The notes: generated by a model not told the origin, from the sequence alone. A stretch of 64,000 nt of DNA from Apostichopus japonicus (GCF_037975245.1 NC_092571.1:14999917-15063916); one strand, 5' to 3'; positions 40,648 to 53,290 are shown, numbered from the stretch's first letter. Program-made: numbers and translations.

Positions 40648-40951
40648 CATATGTTTTTCCATAGTTAATTTTCACCAAAAAAATATACAAAATGAATACT
40701 TCTTTGAAGAAGTTTTTGAAGCAATATGTATGATTTTAATTACGTTAATTGCTCGTTTTTGAAAATGTGAAATATAGCCGATTTGGGAAATTGACACACG
40801 ACAAATACATTAATCAACCTAGTTAGATTAGTGGTCGAAATCTGGGCCATGTCAATAAAAATCGCAGACTCATATATGTTTTTATCATCTGATCGTGGAA
40901 GCAGAACATTCTGGCATCATCAATACAAAGGCATTCACATGTCCGTATGCA

Positions 40952-41424
40952 GTTGTACAGCCTACACGTTTATGGCAAGCCATGTGGGACAAACCACTGC
41001 AAAATATATCAGCGTATTTATCGTAATTTATACGCGTATTAATTGGAATATATACGCGTATATATTATTAGCCAATCATATGGCCCAAATATATACACGT
41101 ATTAATTCGAATATATACACGTATTAATTCGAATATATACACGTATTAATTCGAATATATACACGTATTAAATAGAATACATATGGGGATTAAATCCAAT
41201 ATATGCACGGATTAATTAGAATATACACGAAAACACATTTCCGCTCTTGCTGTGTACATACCAACGATAAATGTTTTGGCGGGCTCGCGAGATCGCTTCA
41301 TAAAGCGAAGCTTTACACATGTACAACACATATATTCGAATTAATACGCGTATGTATTCGTATTAATACGCGGATATATTATGCGGTGTTTGTCCCATAT
41401 GGCTTGCCATACTCGTGTACAGGT
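40952..41424. mobile_element. Fold-back element with a 22-bp tandem core
   Basis: The left arm (TACACGTTTATGGCAAGCCA, GTGGGACAAACC, then CAGCGTATTTATCG) is the inverse of the right arm (GTTTGTCCCATATGGCTTGC, CGTGTAC). The inner part is built from 22-bp ACACGTATTAATTCGAATAT-type units (about 41030-41220), inverted again near 41335-41375. A 20-bp perfect palindrome lies at 41047-41066. Confidence 0.8.
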
Positions 41425-41478
41425 CATGGTATCTACATCGTTCATGACAATGATCAACCGCTGAGTATAGTATCAACA

Positions 41479-41526
41479 TGACGTCATAGTGACGTCAGAT
41501 ATCATTCAGTTTGCACTGAATGATAT
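41479..41526. promoter_or_regulatory. Paired CRE-like sites next to a perfect hairpin
   Basis: Two TGACGTCA octamers (41479-41486 and 41490-41497) start 11 bp apart. Immediately after is a perfect 12-bp inverted repeat, ATATCATTCAGT / ACTGAATGATAT, with a 4-base loop (41499-41526). Sites of this sequence bind CREB/ATF factors in animals. Function here, inside an intron and just after a fold-back repeat, is only conjecture. Confidence 0.35.
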
Positions 41527-42180
41527 GCACAAATAGCGAAAGTGCCATCGCAAGTAAAATTGAAAGTCGAAGAATATAACAGTAGGGTCAGAAATTTCGA
41601 AAATGTGAATTTTATAAGAAGTGAATAAATTCTTGTCATATAGTAACGAACATTATTTTCATCCCATCAAATTAAGAATCCATCCAAGTCTCCTATCCAC
41701 TGCCGTACTTTACAAACCATATTAACTTTTGTTCATATGCGATACCCAATGAAACGTCTCTTGATTTATGGTTAATAATTATTATGGTTTGCATATTATT
41801 GTTTATAGATAATAAAACGTATAGGTCTACTGTTATTTTTGAACGAGCTGAAGCATAACATAAAAAATTTACGAAATGAAAGGAGTTAGTACTTTATTAT
41901 AGGTAAGGCTCTTTCCATGCAAGTACTTATTGTGAGTGATATGCCTCTTTTATCACCGCAGGAATAAAAACATAATAACGATGAAAGTTGACAATGGGAC
42001 AATAATATACTGAAACCGAATGTGAAGATAAGTTCTACTATTGTTACAGGTATAGTAACAAATGCTTTGATCATCTCGTGATGCCGAAGTTTCGTAATGG
42101 TCAGCGTTTAATTACATGAGAAGTAGTGTTACTTGTCGTTAGATGTATATACCATCCTATACTTTTTGTTGTGATCTATA

Positions 42181-42182
<2 letters not shown>

Positions 42183-42261
<79 letters not shown>

Positions 42262-42263
42262 TT

Positions 42264-42330
<67 letters not shown>
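42183..42330. repeat. (GT)n/(TA)n compound microsatellite
   Basis: A short GT run and then about 135 bp of TA with ATTTATA/AAATATA interruptions, 240 bp upstream of GPCR exon 2. Confidence 0.93.
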
Positions 42331-42335
<5 letters not shown>

Positions 42336-42571
42336 TATGTCAGATGTGTGATTACCTGACCTGGGGCGCTGATCCCCAATTGGAATCATAAAACACGTCA
42401 TAACAACCACCACTCCCCCCCCCCAACCCCCACCTCCACCACTACTTAAACAAATTGGTGCTTATGCACTTGACTCTGTCCTGATTTTTAAATCCAGTTT
42501 AAAGTCACCCAACCTCATTTATTTATTTATTTATTTATTTATTTCATTTCCACATGATTTGTTATTTTCAG

Positions 42572-42776
42572 ATTTTCAATTTCCTGGCATTGAACAAAGA
42601 TGTTGGTGACTGGCTTCAAGTAACGATCACGTGGTGTAACATCATATTCTGCGCAAGCGTACCCATGATGCTTTGCATAATATGTCGCCGATACAGGCAG
42701 GGACTGTTCAGAGTGATCCGCTTTCTAAGGATGACGGTCGGGTGCAGCGAACCAATGGCTACTCTTACCAACGAAG
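42572..42776 (+). CDS. Divergent prostanoid-like class A GPCR, coding exon 2 (end of TM6, TM7, start of tail)
   Basis: Encodes residues 284-351. The acceptor is TTGTTATTTTCAG and the donor GAAG|GTAACC; entry phase 0, exit phase 1. The sequence begins IFNFLAL, completing LPFT|IFNFL of TM6. TM7 lies at about 296-320 and is followed by CRRYRQGLFRVIRFLRM, which resembles an amphipathic helix 8 with nearby cysteines. The NPxxY (DPWxY in prostanoid receptors) motif is VPMML here, and the arginine ten residues before that proline, the carboxylate contact in prostanoid receptors, is tryptophan. The reading frame runs on past the donor into a C-rich stretch, so splicing is required to reach the tail exon. 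Confidence 0.85.
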
Positions 42777-44001
42777 GTAACCCCCCCCCCCCTCCACCCC
42801 AACCGCTCCCATCCCTTTCACCTCGATGTTTCATTTCCTTTTCTACTCTAGCTTACAGAAAGCTCTAAACAATTGTTGCAACCTTTCCAAAGTGTTTATT
42901 TTTTGATATTCTATTCGTTTTACCAAAATATTCTGGATACAGTATAGTGACAGGGCAAAAATCTTTAAATAGCCAAGATGTATTGACCTTCTTTCTGTTT
43001 GCATAATTTAGTTAACAATGCATCTTGTTATATACATTTCATAAAAGTGTCTCGTCATTTTTTAAGTTTCATGATGACTATAATTATACAATACCATACC
43101 CCATAAAATGAAAAAAAAAAGACATGATCTTCTTTTTGCGAAAATATCGAAGTTTAAGTGTGATATCAGTAGGTTCTCGTTGTAGCATTTTGCAACGTGA
43201 TAGTGGTACCGAAAGGTTAATTTGTGCAATTGAGATCTCTGTTTTTTTCTCTTTTTTTTATAATTTTTATTTTTAATATTTTGAAAAATAGTAAGGTATC
43301 CAGGGAGCTGCAGTAATAACTAATATGACAACATTTGGATACGTCAGCAGAAATAATGTATGAAAGGAATTTAAAGAATAAATCAATGTTGGACCATTAC
43401 GTCACTTCTAGGCTTGCTCGTGTCTTCTTTCTTAAATTATATAGAAGTTTCAAAATTCGATCGGATTGGTTAAAAGGTTAAAAGGCATTGAAGACTCGCC
43501 CCAAACCGCGTGCGGCCATCTGAAAAAAGTTAACTTTCTGTTGCTTGCAAGTGACATTTTGTTCGTGTCGCTACAAAATGCAGACAGTAATGAAACGTGA
43601 TACCTTGTTATCTTTAGCTGGACATGAGATGTTCATCGCTGTATCGTTTGTATACTGTGCTGTGGGTATTGACCGCAGCTGTATGTACTGACTGTGCACT
43701 AGTGTCTAATTACCGATGGTAGCAAGCTGTGTGCGTATTTTCTGGGATCGATGGTGGTGTCTAACACTTCTGTTACACCTCATTCGAAACTTGGTCAGAT
43801 TACCGGCATTAGACGTTTCTTTTTGCGCGAGTCTTCACACCCTTTAAGTAAAACAAAGCGCATAACGCCGGGTACTGCAGATCGATCAACGAAACATTTA
43901 AACAATGGAGACCGATCATATTTTCCAGAAAGAAATTCCACGCCGTTTACAATTCGCTATAAATTTATTTTATTTGTATGTTTCTTTCCTTCATTCCGTA
44001 G
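42777..44001 (+). other. GPCR intron 2
   Basis: GTAACC to a pyrimidine-rich TTTCTTTCCTTCATTCCGTAG, phase 1. No gene-like content apart from a possible upstream ATG at 43905, discussed in the findings. Confidence 0.7.
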
Positions 44002-45653
44002 TTGTCAGCCGTCAAGAAACCATCGACTCTCTAGACTCTTACCGACCAGACGACTTAGAAGAACCAATCAACTTTCCGGAGCCCGTCAGCCAAGATATCT
44101 TGTCGATGGATGACCTACACCGGGAATCGGAGGAGGAGGAGGAGGACGATACGCCGGCGTGGAGTTCCCACCAAGTCTACGCAGAGGCTCACGATAATGA
44201 TGCCTATGTTCAAGATGACACAGACATGCCTTCGAAACGTTCAGAAATGACCTCTCAGGAGAAGAGGGCGCACTTTCACGCCCTAGGTGCAAGGCGCAAG
44301 AAAATCCTCGATGCTCGTGCTAGGAATCAGGAAAGGTTGCTAGCGGGAAAGAGTAATTCCTTGAGGAATAAACGAAGCATGAAAGATAGGACTCATAATG
44401 GACCGCATAATGGTTTTGAAGAAGATACCAATTTTCTTCAGGTCAATTCTGCCTTAATGAACGGAGCCATCGGGGGAGGTAAGGCTCACCAGGCCGAAGT
44501 ACATCCAAGAAAAGCATTTGCAGTAAATCGAACCCACCGAGAATTTCCACCTGCAGACAACGGTATTCCAAAGTCATATTCCACGGACGACGACCGATTG
44601 GATAAGAAATATCACAGACCTGCAGATCGACGGTTCCATTCTTTGGAAGAGGGTTCGAAAGATGATCTGGTGCCCATAGCAACAGGACCGGCACCACCAA
44701 AGGTAGGATTTGCTGGTCAAAGTATTTCCTTAGATGTACAATCTCCTATTGTCCAAAAGACGTCGAAAAATATCGTTCACGATCTTGAAATAGATTCCCC
44801 AGAGATAATAAATGTACCCGGTGCTGGTTCGGCGGAACTTTACGATATTCCAGAAGATCCAAACGAGGATCTCCTTGGAAACGAAGCGGATAACGGAAAG
44901 ACGAAATCACTCATTGAACCACCGTCATCAAATAATGGAAGAGTGACCGATGGAAGATCTCACAGACAACCAAACAGATATTATAACGAAACCAATTTCA
45001 GTGATTTAAAAGATCTTGATATCAGCGCAAAATCAGTCAGAAAACATTTGCAGGAGCAGACGACAACTGGTGCGAAAATTAAACCTCAAAAGAAGTTAAG
45101 TGATCTTAGTGTGCCTTTACTTGTAGTACCAACTGATAGAGAAAGAAACTCTAAAGTTGTACAAGACCCGGATACGGAAGAACTTATCCCTTCGTCTCCG
45201 TTGATTGTCACAGCACCTGATAAATCCAGAGAGACTGAAAATTCGGGTAAAGGGAAAATACAAAAATTGCAACCCAATGGTAAACAAAGACGTAAAGATA
45301 AAAACGGGAAACAGAGGCAAAAGAAAAATGCCATTAAATTGCACGGTGAGATATTTAACTTTGAGCTCCAAGACGTGGCAAACGCAAATGGGGCCCATGT
45401 GACCAAGAAACACGAAAAGGGTCAAAACGAAACTTTTATTCAAACTTCTGAATTTGACGGACAATCAAAAATGAGAAACGAGAACATCAAGGTACGAGGC
45501 GGACGAGATTTAAATGAAATTAAAGAAGAACAAGAAGCAGAAGACAAAAGGAAATCGGCGAGAGAATTAAGGGCACGCTTTAAGCAAGCTAAAACGTCGA
45601 GGGTCTTAGCGGAGAACCTTCAACGTGACAACGATGACGTCATATTTTTGTAG
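44002..45653 (+). CDS. GPCR coding exon 3 (long charged C-terminal tail)
   Basis: The phase-1 entry joins G from exon 2 to TT, making Val352, and the frame stays open to a TAG at 45651-45653. The predicted full protein is 901 residues. The tail is hydrophilic with no membrane segment or domain I recognise: an acidic run ESEEEEEDD (393-401), basic clusters (SQEKRAHFHALGARRKK and RNKR around 435-476; NGKQRRKDKNGKQRQKK further on), many Ser/Thr/Asp/Glu/Lys, and a coiled-coil-like end (EIKEEQEAEDKRKSARELRA). It ends DDVIFL, whose last three residues could suit a class II PDZ domain. Prostanoid receptor tails are far shorter. The alternative is that this is a separate gene starting at ATG 43905. 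Linkage to the GPCR rests on matching phase and acceptor quality, without transcript evidence. Confidence 0.7.
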
Positions 45654-46906
45654 CTGAAATGTCTATACTCAGTGCTGTTCGCATGCATGTCATTAGTTAT
45701 AGGGGTGCATTTTTCTTCAATATTAGGATGGTATACACAGGGTCAACTACTTGAGCAGAGGGTACACCTCCCCCCCCCCCACAAACTCTTTTGAAAATAA
45801 GGGCATGAATACGAGTCCTTCGCCGTCAATTTTTCTAATTCTTAGCCGTTGCTGGGTCATTCAGCTGGATCATTTTTAGTTCGCAATGAGAGTGTGATGT
45901 GGCCGCTCTTGTGATCATTATTTAGGGTCACATGCACCATAATATCATGCACCAATTAGTATGCTGCATGTAGAATATATGAAAACTATAGGTTAATACA
46001 CACGAACTAGCTTTACTAACAAAACAAAAACTCTGCTAAAAGGCTTGCTTAAATCGCCTGCTAGGCATCTTCAAACTATAAAAGCTTTCACCCCCTATAC
46101 CACATATGGCTTTCCCTCCTACCACTCCCCATCGCAGCTCGTCCATACCCACCCCCATACATTGAGGAAGCTTTGTACGCCACTATTTATTCGAACACTG
46201 GATAAAATGTATTAAAACGTTTAGCATATTAACAATTGCTGAAGGTCTTCAACTGAAAGTATTCATTGCTGTGCTAATCCAAGTTCACGTGATACCAAAA
46301 ATTGGGGGCGCTATACGTTTGACAATTAAAATGCCTCAGAGTCAGAGGATGACTTTGAGTCAGTGGAGTGATGCCCCTCCCCCCCCCCCCACCCCTCCCC
46401 CGCCAACTCCATCATCAGTCGAGGGGACGTTCAGTCGGGTAATTTGTTTTCTTAAAGAAAACTTTGAACTTTTCTTTTGGGGGAGCACCCCCACTTTGGG
46501 AATCACGTGTGCGGTGTGGGAGACATGTTGGGTGTCACAATTATGAGTGATCATAAAGTAAACATACTAGAATACTTTCTGGTGGAGAGAGGGCGGGCAA
46601 TACTGATGACCTTTCAACTTAGCAACTTTGAATATGAACGGAAAGTAACTAAGACACTTCCATATAGGCAGAGGCAAAGTATGCCGTGCCCGATCCGTGC
46701 AGACTATTGTCTGCTCCCCCCCCCCCCCCACACACACACCCTTCCGTCGCCATCACTTGCACAAAAAGTCAGAATTCCTGGATCCCGGTTGGCCTGTTGA
46801 CACCCAAACGTTCTATCGCAAGTTTACATCGTATAAGGACGAATAAAAAAAATGAAAAGAGAGATGCTTCGCCGTTGGATAGTGTGTATTATGGAATGAA
46901 CCTGAA
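45654..46906. other. Downstream of the GPCR; non-genic
   Basis: No clear polyadenylation signal close to the stop codon; an AATAAA occurs at 46842-46847. Contains C-runs near 45770-45781, 46378-46390 and 46718-46729. No gene recognised. Confidence 0.5.
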
Positions 46907-47087
46907 ATCAAACTTCTCGGCCTTTTGGCTAAGATCATGTGTAGTATATGTTCCATTTTTGAGAGGAATGGTGATACACACCCGACGATGATCACACAGT
47001 CACAGTCCCGATGCAAGGGGTCTGGGGTTGAGAGCGGATCAGTCGTTCGGTAGCTTGGTTTTCGTGCCCAGGTTCTTTCCTGGGTGA
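46907..47087 (+). mobile_element. U2 snRNA-headed dispersed repeat, copy 2
   Basis: CTTCTCGGCCTTTTGGCTAA then GATCATGTGTAGTATATGTTC is nearly identical to U2 snRNA over about 40 bases, and closer to U2 than copy 1. After that the sequence leaves U2 and matches copy 1 for about 140 bp (GATACACACC, ATCACACAGTCACAGTC, GGGGTTGAGAGCGGATC, GGTTTTCGTG, TTCTnnCTGGG). Similarity begins at the U2 5' end and stops near the same point in both copies, as expected for copies of one source. No A-tail recognised. Confidence 0.78.
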
Positions 47088-47819
47088 CTTTTCTTAAAAA
47101 TTACCTGACATCAAACTACGGGTTTTGAATATCCATTGAAATGTGAGAGTGATTGATGCATTGTACATGTAGATAAAATCTGGTAAGACAACAAATTAAA
47201 TGTAGGCGATGGTTGCAATCCAGCAACCATCACCTAAATTGAGGTACACTTGTAAATCACGCGTGAGTTGAATGAATTAGCATACTCCAATCGATTGTCA
47301 ATACTTCAGAAAAGAAAGATGCCCACTTCTATTATAAACTAAGATATGCAAAATTGACCGATTAACCAGTTATCCAGAAGTCTTTAGTTGGATCAGGGAG
47401 CTGCTTTCTGGTGGGAGTATAACATACATATATGTTAACTATTTCCGCCACCCCCCCCCCCCCCGCCTCCCGTCACCCCACCCTCCCAGAACAAACACCA
47501 TCGTTTGTCTTTTTGAGGGATGCCTGCCTCTCTTTTGCGTAACACCTGATGTAGTCGTATAAATGCAATGACATGCGGTCACGCCAGTGTTTTAAGTGCT
47601 GCATAACACAAGTATATGGTAATATATGTGAGATATATAATATGTGCATGATGTGACATGAGTACCAGTTTCACGAAATAGTGCAAACTTACATGCTATT
47701 AATGCCTTTATATTCCATTGCATTGATTGCATGTTTTCTTAAGTTTCATATTTAAAAGCCTTAATTGCCAATCAACATTGCCACATATTCAAGCTATTTG
47801 TTTTCTGTCTTTTGTCTTT
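47088..47819. other. Non-genic stretch
   Basis: No gene recognised. C-run at about 47449-47464. Confidence 0.5.
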
Positions 47820-48048
47820 TGTAAATCCTGACATACATCCTGTCATGAGATCCCCGGTTCGATTCCCGCCGACAGCAATGTGTGTCGTCTGGCAAGGGGT
47901 GTTGTTCAATAACAACTTCCCGACATGGACGTTAAATGGATGTGTGCCGAGAGATTGGCTTCGGTCAGCTTGCGAGTCTATAAGCCTCCATGGCTTCTTT
48001 CGCGAGTTCCTGCTTGCGGGAAGATCACATATACATACATACATACAT
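47820..48048 (+). mobile_element. tRNA-type SINE (+ strand)
   Basis: Perfect B box GGTTCGATTCC (47856-47866) within CCCCGGTTCGATTCCCGCCG, with the upstream A box degraded or missing. A body of about 165 bp follows, ending in a (TACA)n tail at 48029-48048. The tRNA half seems 5'-shortened, so transcription from its own promoter is doubtful. Confidence 0.7.
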
Positions 48049-48651
48049 TTCTTGGTAAATATTTAAAATGTTTCTTGATTATTTCCGATGCACATTTTCT
48101 GACAATTTTTTCGAGAAATATTTTACTGGTAAACTGTTTTCACCATTGATATCTTTTGTTGCCATTACCATTTAGTTCCAAATTATGAAGGGTCACTATC
48201 GAATATATCGCCATGCATGCTTGCACTGCACCCAAGACATGATAAGGCCTATAACGTGAGACCATAAATCTTGTTAGGGGTAGCAGCAATATTAAAGAAA
48301 TATCAAATATTAAAGAAAGAAAAAAAATGCATTACTATGACGTCACACCTGTTTGCTTCAAGTTCACTTTGATACAAGCTGTGGCAATTGAATTTATCAA
48401 TATCTCACAAACGCTATAGGAACTGAATGCAAATTTCGACAAATACATAGAATATGTTCTTAATAAATTAATTTTACATTAACGACACGTTGGAATATCG
48501 TTGTAATATCGATGAACGTGGGCAAGCTAAAAGTTAAGCTAAGAAGAGCAAAGAAATGGTCACGATCGATTCTTCAACTTAAGGGATAATCTGTCATTTC
48601 TTTATAATAAAATAAGTGCGAACTGTCTCCGTTTCTTATAAAAGTTTTACT

Positions 48652-48688
<37 letters not shown>

Positions 48689-51296
48689 TACATATTATCA
48701 GATTTTGCTTGACGGATGGGGTGGGGGGGGGGGGCTGACGAGTTCACCACCTACTTGGCAAATTTTGTGGCTACAAAATAAAACAAATCTAATTCGTTAC
48801 TATGGTCCTTGTTATTGTATGTATCTGTGTGTATAGTGTTTCATTTATGTGGATCTAACAAACGGGTCTCTGTAAGTAACATATAGCCTATCATGTTATA
48901 TATCGCTTACAATTATTGTCAACAATAACAAAGTAACTTCATGCATATTAACTTAATATATTTCTAACAATTTTGTTACTTTATTTTCATTTATAAGGTA
49001 AAGAAACCGGGTGCATGAGTTTTAATTGTGTGCATTATATTATATATCATTCTATTACTATATAAATATGCGTTTATTATTATTATGATGATGATAGCCT
49101 ATACACTTCAAGTGCCTATACTGCAACTTTTTCCAAGTTAAATAAAATCACAGAAATCTTTTGCACTTTATCTTCTCTGTTTTAAATTCTTATGATTTCT
49201 TTGTCTCTCGATGTCATATATATATGTTCCCTGAAGATATTTTAGAATTATCAAAATCAAGGCCTTTGAGGTACTTAAAAAGGATGACTTTATTTGCACA
49301 ACAGTAAGTTTAATATGTTGCAGACCGTTAAAAGGTACGGTACTTCTATCAGTCCAGGTTGTATATTTACTTCTGAACGACATTTTATTTTTGAGAATGA
49401 CCCTTTAAGGTTCATCAGTAAAAGTGACTGTACTTTGTAGTCTAATATCATTCGAATAAAACAACACTGTTTAGCAAACTGCTTATATATCCACTAAAGA
49501 GCCTGTGTAAGAGAATGTGTAAAAGTAAGTTGGCCTGACGTTTCGTTCGATCCTAGCAGGATCTTAAGAGGCAGAATGACATTCACTTTAACACACATAT
49601 CATTCGATCAGTTCCCGAGAAACAACACAAACATCCAATGTTAAAATGGTAAGCCATTTCTGGTCTCATATGACAAATTTGATTATGTGTTACACATTTT
49701 TCAAGGAAAAAATAGTGTTGAATGCCATCCGATGAAGTGCTGTTGTTTATATGAAGTAAAAATAACATGCAGGTTGAGTAAAAACAATTTAATAAAGAAG
49801 GAATTAACATTAACAATAAACGGCCTTCCCTGAGGCTCCGATGTCATCGTTAATTTAGCCTTACAGGTTCATTCCAGACATTAAATACATTTTTACGGTA
49901 ATATGTTGAAAACCTAAATATTGACAAAAACATTAGTAAAACTTATTTTTCTTTCTTTCTTTAGCCTTGAACTAAAACCTATCAAAACTAAGGTTCTGCA
50001 TTAAGTCATATTTTAAATTAGAATGGAAATCTTCAATTGACGCCACCCCTGTCCGTAAGTTTCTTCGAAATACTCAATAGAATAAGGAAATATAAACATT
50101 TATTACATTTCAATCGATTTTCGGAGCCTTAAGAAGGTAGTCTACTAAACAAAAGGAATACAAATTTAGGTCAAATAAGATCTCTTTTCATCACAACAAA
50201 AACGCTAACTAGATCAATAAATAATTGATTTGACACTGTGAATTTTGCCCAAAACAGCGTCGTTTTTTACTTTTAACCATAACATTTTCGATTTTTCTTT
50301 AGAAATCTAAAATCTGATTATTTCGGAAAGCTCATCAAGTAGCAATGTGAGATTCTAATATCAAACATTGTGTAAGGTTGATACCAAATTTAAACCCCAA
50401 CTCAGGAGCGCCATTTTAGACAAGTTAGCAAATCTTCGACGAAGTCAAGTAAATGAAGGATACAAATATATAGCAAAATTACAAACCCATTTACCCCTCC
50501 GCACCCCAACCCCTCACCCATCCTCAACCCCACCCCACCCCGCCTAGTAAGAATCATGAATAAAACAGAAATTTGAAGGCAAGAGCTCCACGGCATTTCT
50601 CTCTCTTCTCTCTCCACCTCTCTCTTTCTCTCTTCCTCAATCTAAAAGAAAGAGGGTTTGGTATTTGATCCTAGCAGGAAATTAACCCCGAAAGAAGTTC
50701 CCCTGCTAGGATCGAACTTAAAGCTCCTTATATATTAGTTTTGTCTTCATATTGACCTATATAGACGTTTTCTAGACAGTATCGAGGCAGTTTGTTAACA
50801 ACTCTCCGTTTCTTTTTTCTCTCTCTAAAAGATAATAATTACCAAGGTTTGGGAAGAAATAACGCCAGTCATGCTTTTCTCTTTTAAAGTAAAATGATGT
50901 TTGTCTTATATGGAGAACGTTCCCATCATCCCCCAGGTTTCGAATTTCTGGTTACACCCCTGGTAAAGTAAGAAATTGAAGTAAATAAACGTTAACATTT
51001 CTTTGGAGAGAAAAGTGGACAACTAACTATACATATTGCGGTAGCAGCGTGATAATAATCGAAGGCGCTATTCGGAAACGCCAAGGCAACGTCAGCTACT
51101 CATAAATGATCGCGAAATGATCACCAAATTCCCCACTGTTAGTTGAAAACCGTATGCAATATTTTGTCTCTAACTCGAGACCATTTAGTTGACTGAAATT
51201 AAGTCCTATTTGGACTGGCCGCTAAAACTGTGATTATTCCAGAAAGTTGGTAGATCCATGGTGAGGATAGCGTGATTAATCTAGTGCAGGGTTGTC
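48049..51296. other. Intergenic stretch
   Basis: No gene recognised. Contains (TA)n at about 48655-48690, a G-run near 48722-48733, and C-rich DNA at 50495-50545. The phrase GATCCTAGCAGG occurs at about 49550 and 50669. At 50667-50715 it forms a hairpin with CCTGCTAGGATC, marking a decayed inverted-repeat element. Confidence 0.5.
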
Positions 51297-51688
51297 CAAC
51301 CTTTTGCAGAGGAGGGCCACATGGAATGATTATGATGAAGGAGGGGGCCGCATGAACCCTACGCTCGATTTTTCGATTTCTTGCCCGAAGCCCAAGGCAA
51401 CAAAATGTGAGCACTGCGCGCGGAGCGCACTGATCTATTTTCCTTCCTGATAAAACATGAATAAAGTCCAGCCGCACCCCCCCCCCCCCCGCTGAGGAGT
51501 GTCACACAAACTGACATGTATGCAGTTTTTTGGACCCAGAAGGTTCGAATGATTGATTATATAGCTTAAAACTGTTATCAATAAATCTGCTCACTAAAAT
51601 TTCGCATCGCAGAGCATCTCTGGCGGGCCGGACGCAACCCTGCGGCGGGCCGGACTGTGGCCCGCGGGCCGTAGGTTGGACAACCCTG
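51297..51688 (-). mobile_element. hAT-like MITE, family B, copy 2
   Basis: 392 bp, opposite orientation to the copy at 37033-37432, with the same perfect 15-bp termini and a perfect 8-bp target duplication ATCTAGTG (51289-51296, 51689-51696). The two copies align over their whole length with few differences, so both insertions are fairly recent. Confidence 0.95.
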
Positions 51689-51696
51689 ATCTAGTG

Positions 51697-53104
51697 CTAG
51701 ACATTCATCTAAGGTTCCCAAGAAATATTTAGCAGAGGAATTTGCAGACGGGAATCTCCAATTAAAGCCAATGTTGTTGATGTTATGCATCCAGTGTAGG
51801 AAATTTTGTGTCCCACGTAATTACTGTAAAGCCGGATCGTTACATCTGACACCCTTCTAAAGATTAATTTCCTGGTGAAATTCTAGAATGAGGAACCTTT
51901 TTAGCTACATAATTATATGCCAGGCTCAGCTTTACACTTGTACAGAAAGAGCCATGAGTAGGTTGCTCTTTGTGGGTAAAATGGAAGAGCGCCCCATATA
52001 TACAAAGCCCTCATCCGATTTCCGGAAAATCCCACATGACAAATATGAATTAAAATTGAACTAATTTCGTACGTACATGAGTCTGTGCAAAATATAATGC
52101 TATACGTATGTATGTTATTGCGGCAAGTAATGAGAGCAAATGAAGAAATTCAAATTCATAGTAGTAAAAAATATGTAGGCAGCCAAGGTAACATTTAAAT
52201 TGTTTCTTGTAGATGTGCCAACTACTCTACTTGCGGGCACTTACCTCAAAACTGGATGTAAGTACACCTGCTTGCAAAAACTATCAAATGAGCCTAGGAC
52301 GCCTAACAGTAACATTAGGAAAGAGTAGCTAGTCTAGGCCAAACGATGATCAGCCTAACAAGTTAGTCAACAGTAGACTCAGGTTATACCTAAGTATTAG
52401 ACTAAGGTTCCATATGAAGCTTTCTTTTCAACAGGCTTTTTATGCTGACAAAGTAGTAATTTTAATTGCAGTATGAAGTTGGATAATTATGATGTAAGCA
52501 ATACTACTAAAATACATTAGGCCTAGCCTAGGCATAATGGTATAGTAATACTAATAGGCTAGTAACACAAGTAGTAGCTTCACACAAGCCCACTGCCCAG
52601 TTCGTGTTGAAATTAAAATAGCAAGATATTAACCTGGCGTTTGTTTTTCTTTAGAAAACAGGCGTTATTAACTGAGGTATTACTCAGTCTTTGCAGGCAG
52701 CCCTAAATGCTAAAGCGGGCCTATCGTTGCTCGGTCTAAGCCACATCTACACTACAGTTACACCTAGGCCTAGGCTATACATGCAGTGTAACTTTAGTGA
52801 ACGCTGAGCAGTAGGTGTAAGTGAGTACTGTGTAAGGCTAGGCCTAGGTCTACTTTAAGTTTATAGTAGACTACTTATCAACACCTAATCTTAAACAGAA
52901 GGGCTTATTTATGACTAGGCCTGGGCTACATGTATGTATTCACTCCAGTCCTAGGCTAACAGTAACAATGTTCACTTTTAGCTGAGTAGGCTTCGTCTGA
53001 CCTGTCTCCCGATCGAAGTTAAGAAGATCCTGTAACTAAGGATCTGTGTCATTGATAATCAATTGGGCTTTGCCCTTGGTAAGGGTCATGCGGTACGGTA
53101 TTGA
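51697..53104. other. Intergenic stretch upstream of the ACK-type kinase gene
   Basis: No exon recognised. 52480-52960 is unusually rich in TAGGCCTAGGC-type words (CTAG/CCTAG), a local composition feature with no assigned function. Confidence 0.5.
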
Positions 53105-53290
53105 ACCAGTGCTATGGCTGAGTGGATGACAGCGGTGGCATAAGAAGCAATGAATACTAGCATCGTGGGTTCAAACCCTAGCCAGCCAAGTAAGGTGGTT
53201 TTGTCATCCTGGAGAACTTCACAATTTGTCCAAGCTAAAGTGGTCTCCCAAATTGTGAAAGTACAAACAAAATGAACTAAAACTGTAAAT
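53105..53290 (+). mobile_element. tRNA(Ser/Leu)-like SINE
   Basis: The A box TGGCTGAGTGG (53115-53125) is typical of class II tRNAs (Ser/Leu), and the B box is GGTTCAAACCC (53168-53178). The head does not close an acceptor stem, and non-tRNA sequence continues to about 53290, so I read it as a SINE rather than a tRNA gene. Tail not well defined. Confidence 0.6.

Noticed and set aside
40357-40762. Ser/Phe/Leu-rich frames near 40.4-40.7 kb as a membrane protein
   Set aside because: Encoded by a pyrimidine-rich simple tract; both strands are open for the same reason.
52981-53035. 5S rRNA-like fragment (CGTCTGACCTG, GAAGTTAAGAAG)
   Set aside because: Only scattered similarity to the 5S internal promoter region; too weak to call a 5S-derived SINE.
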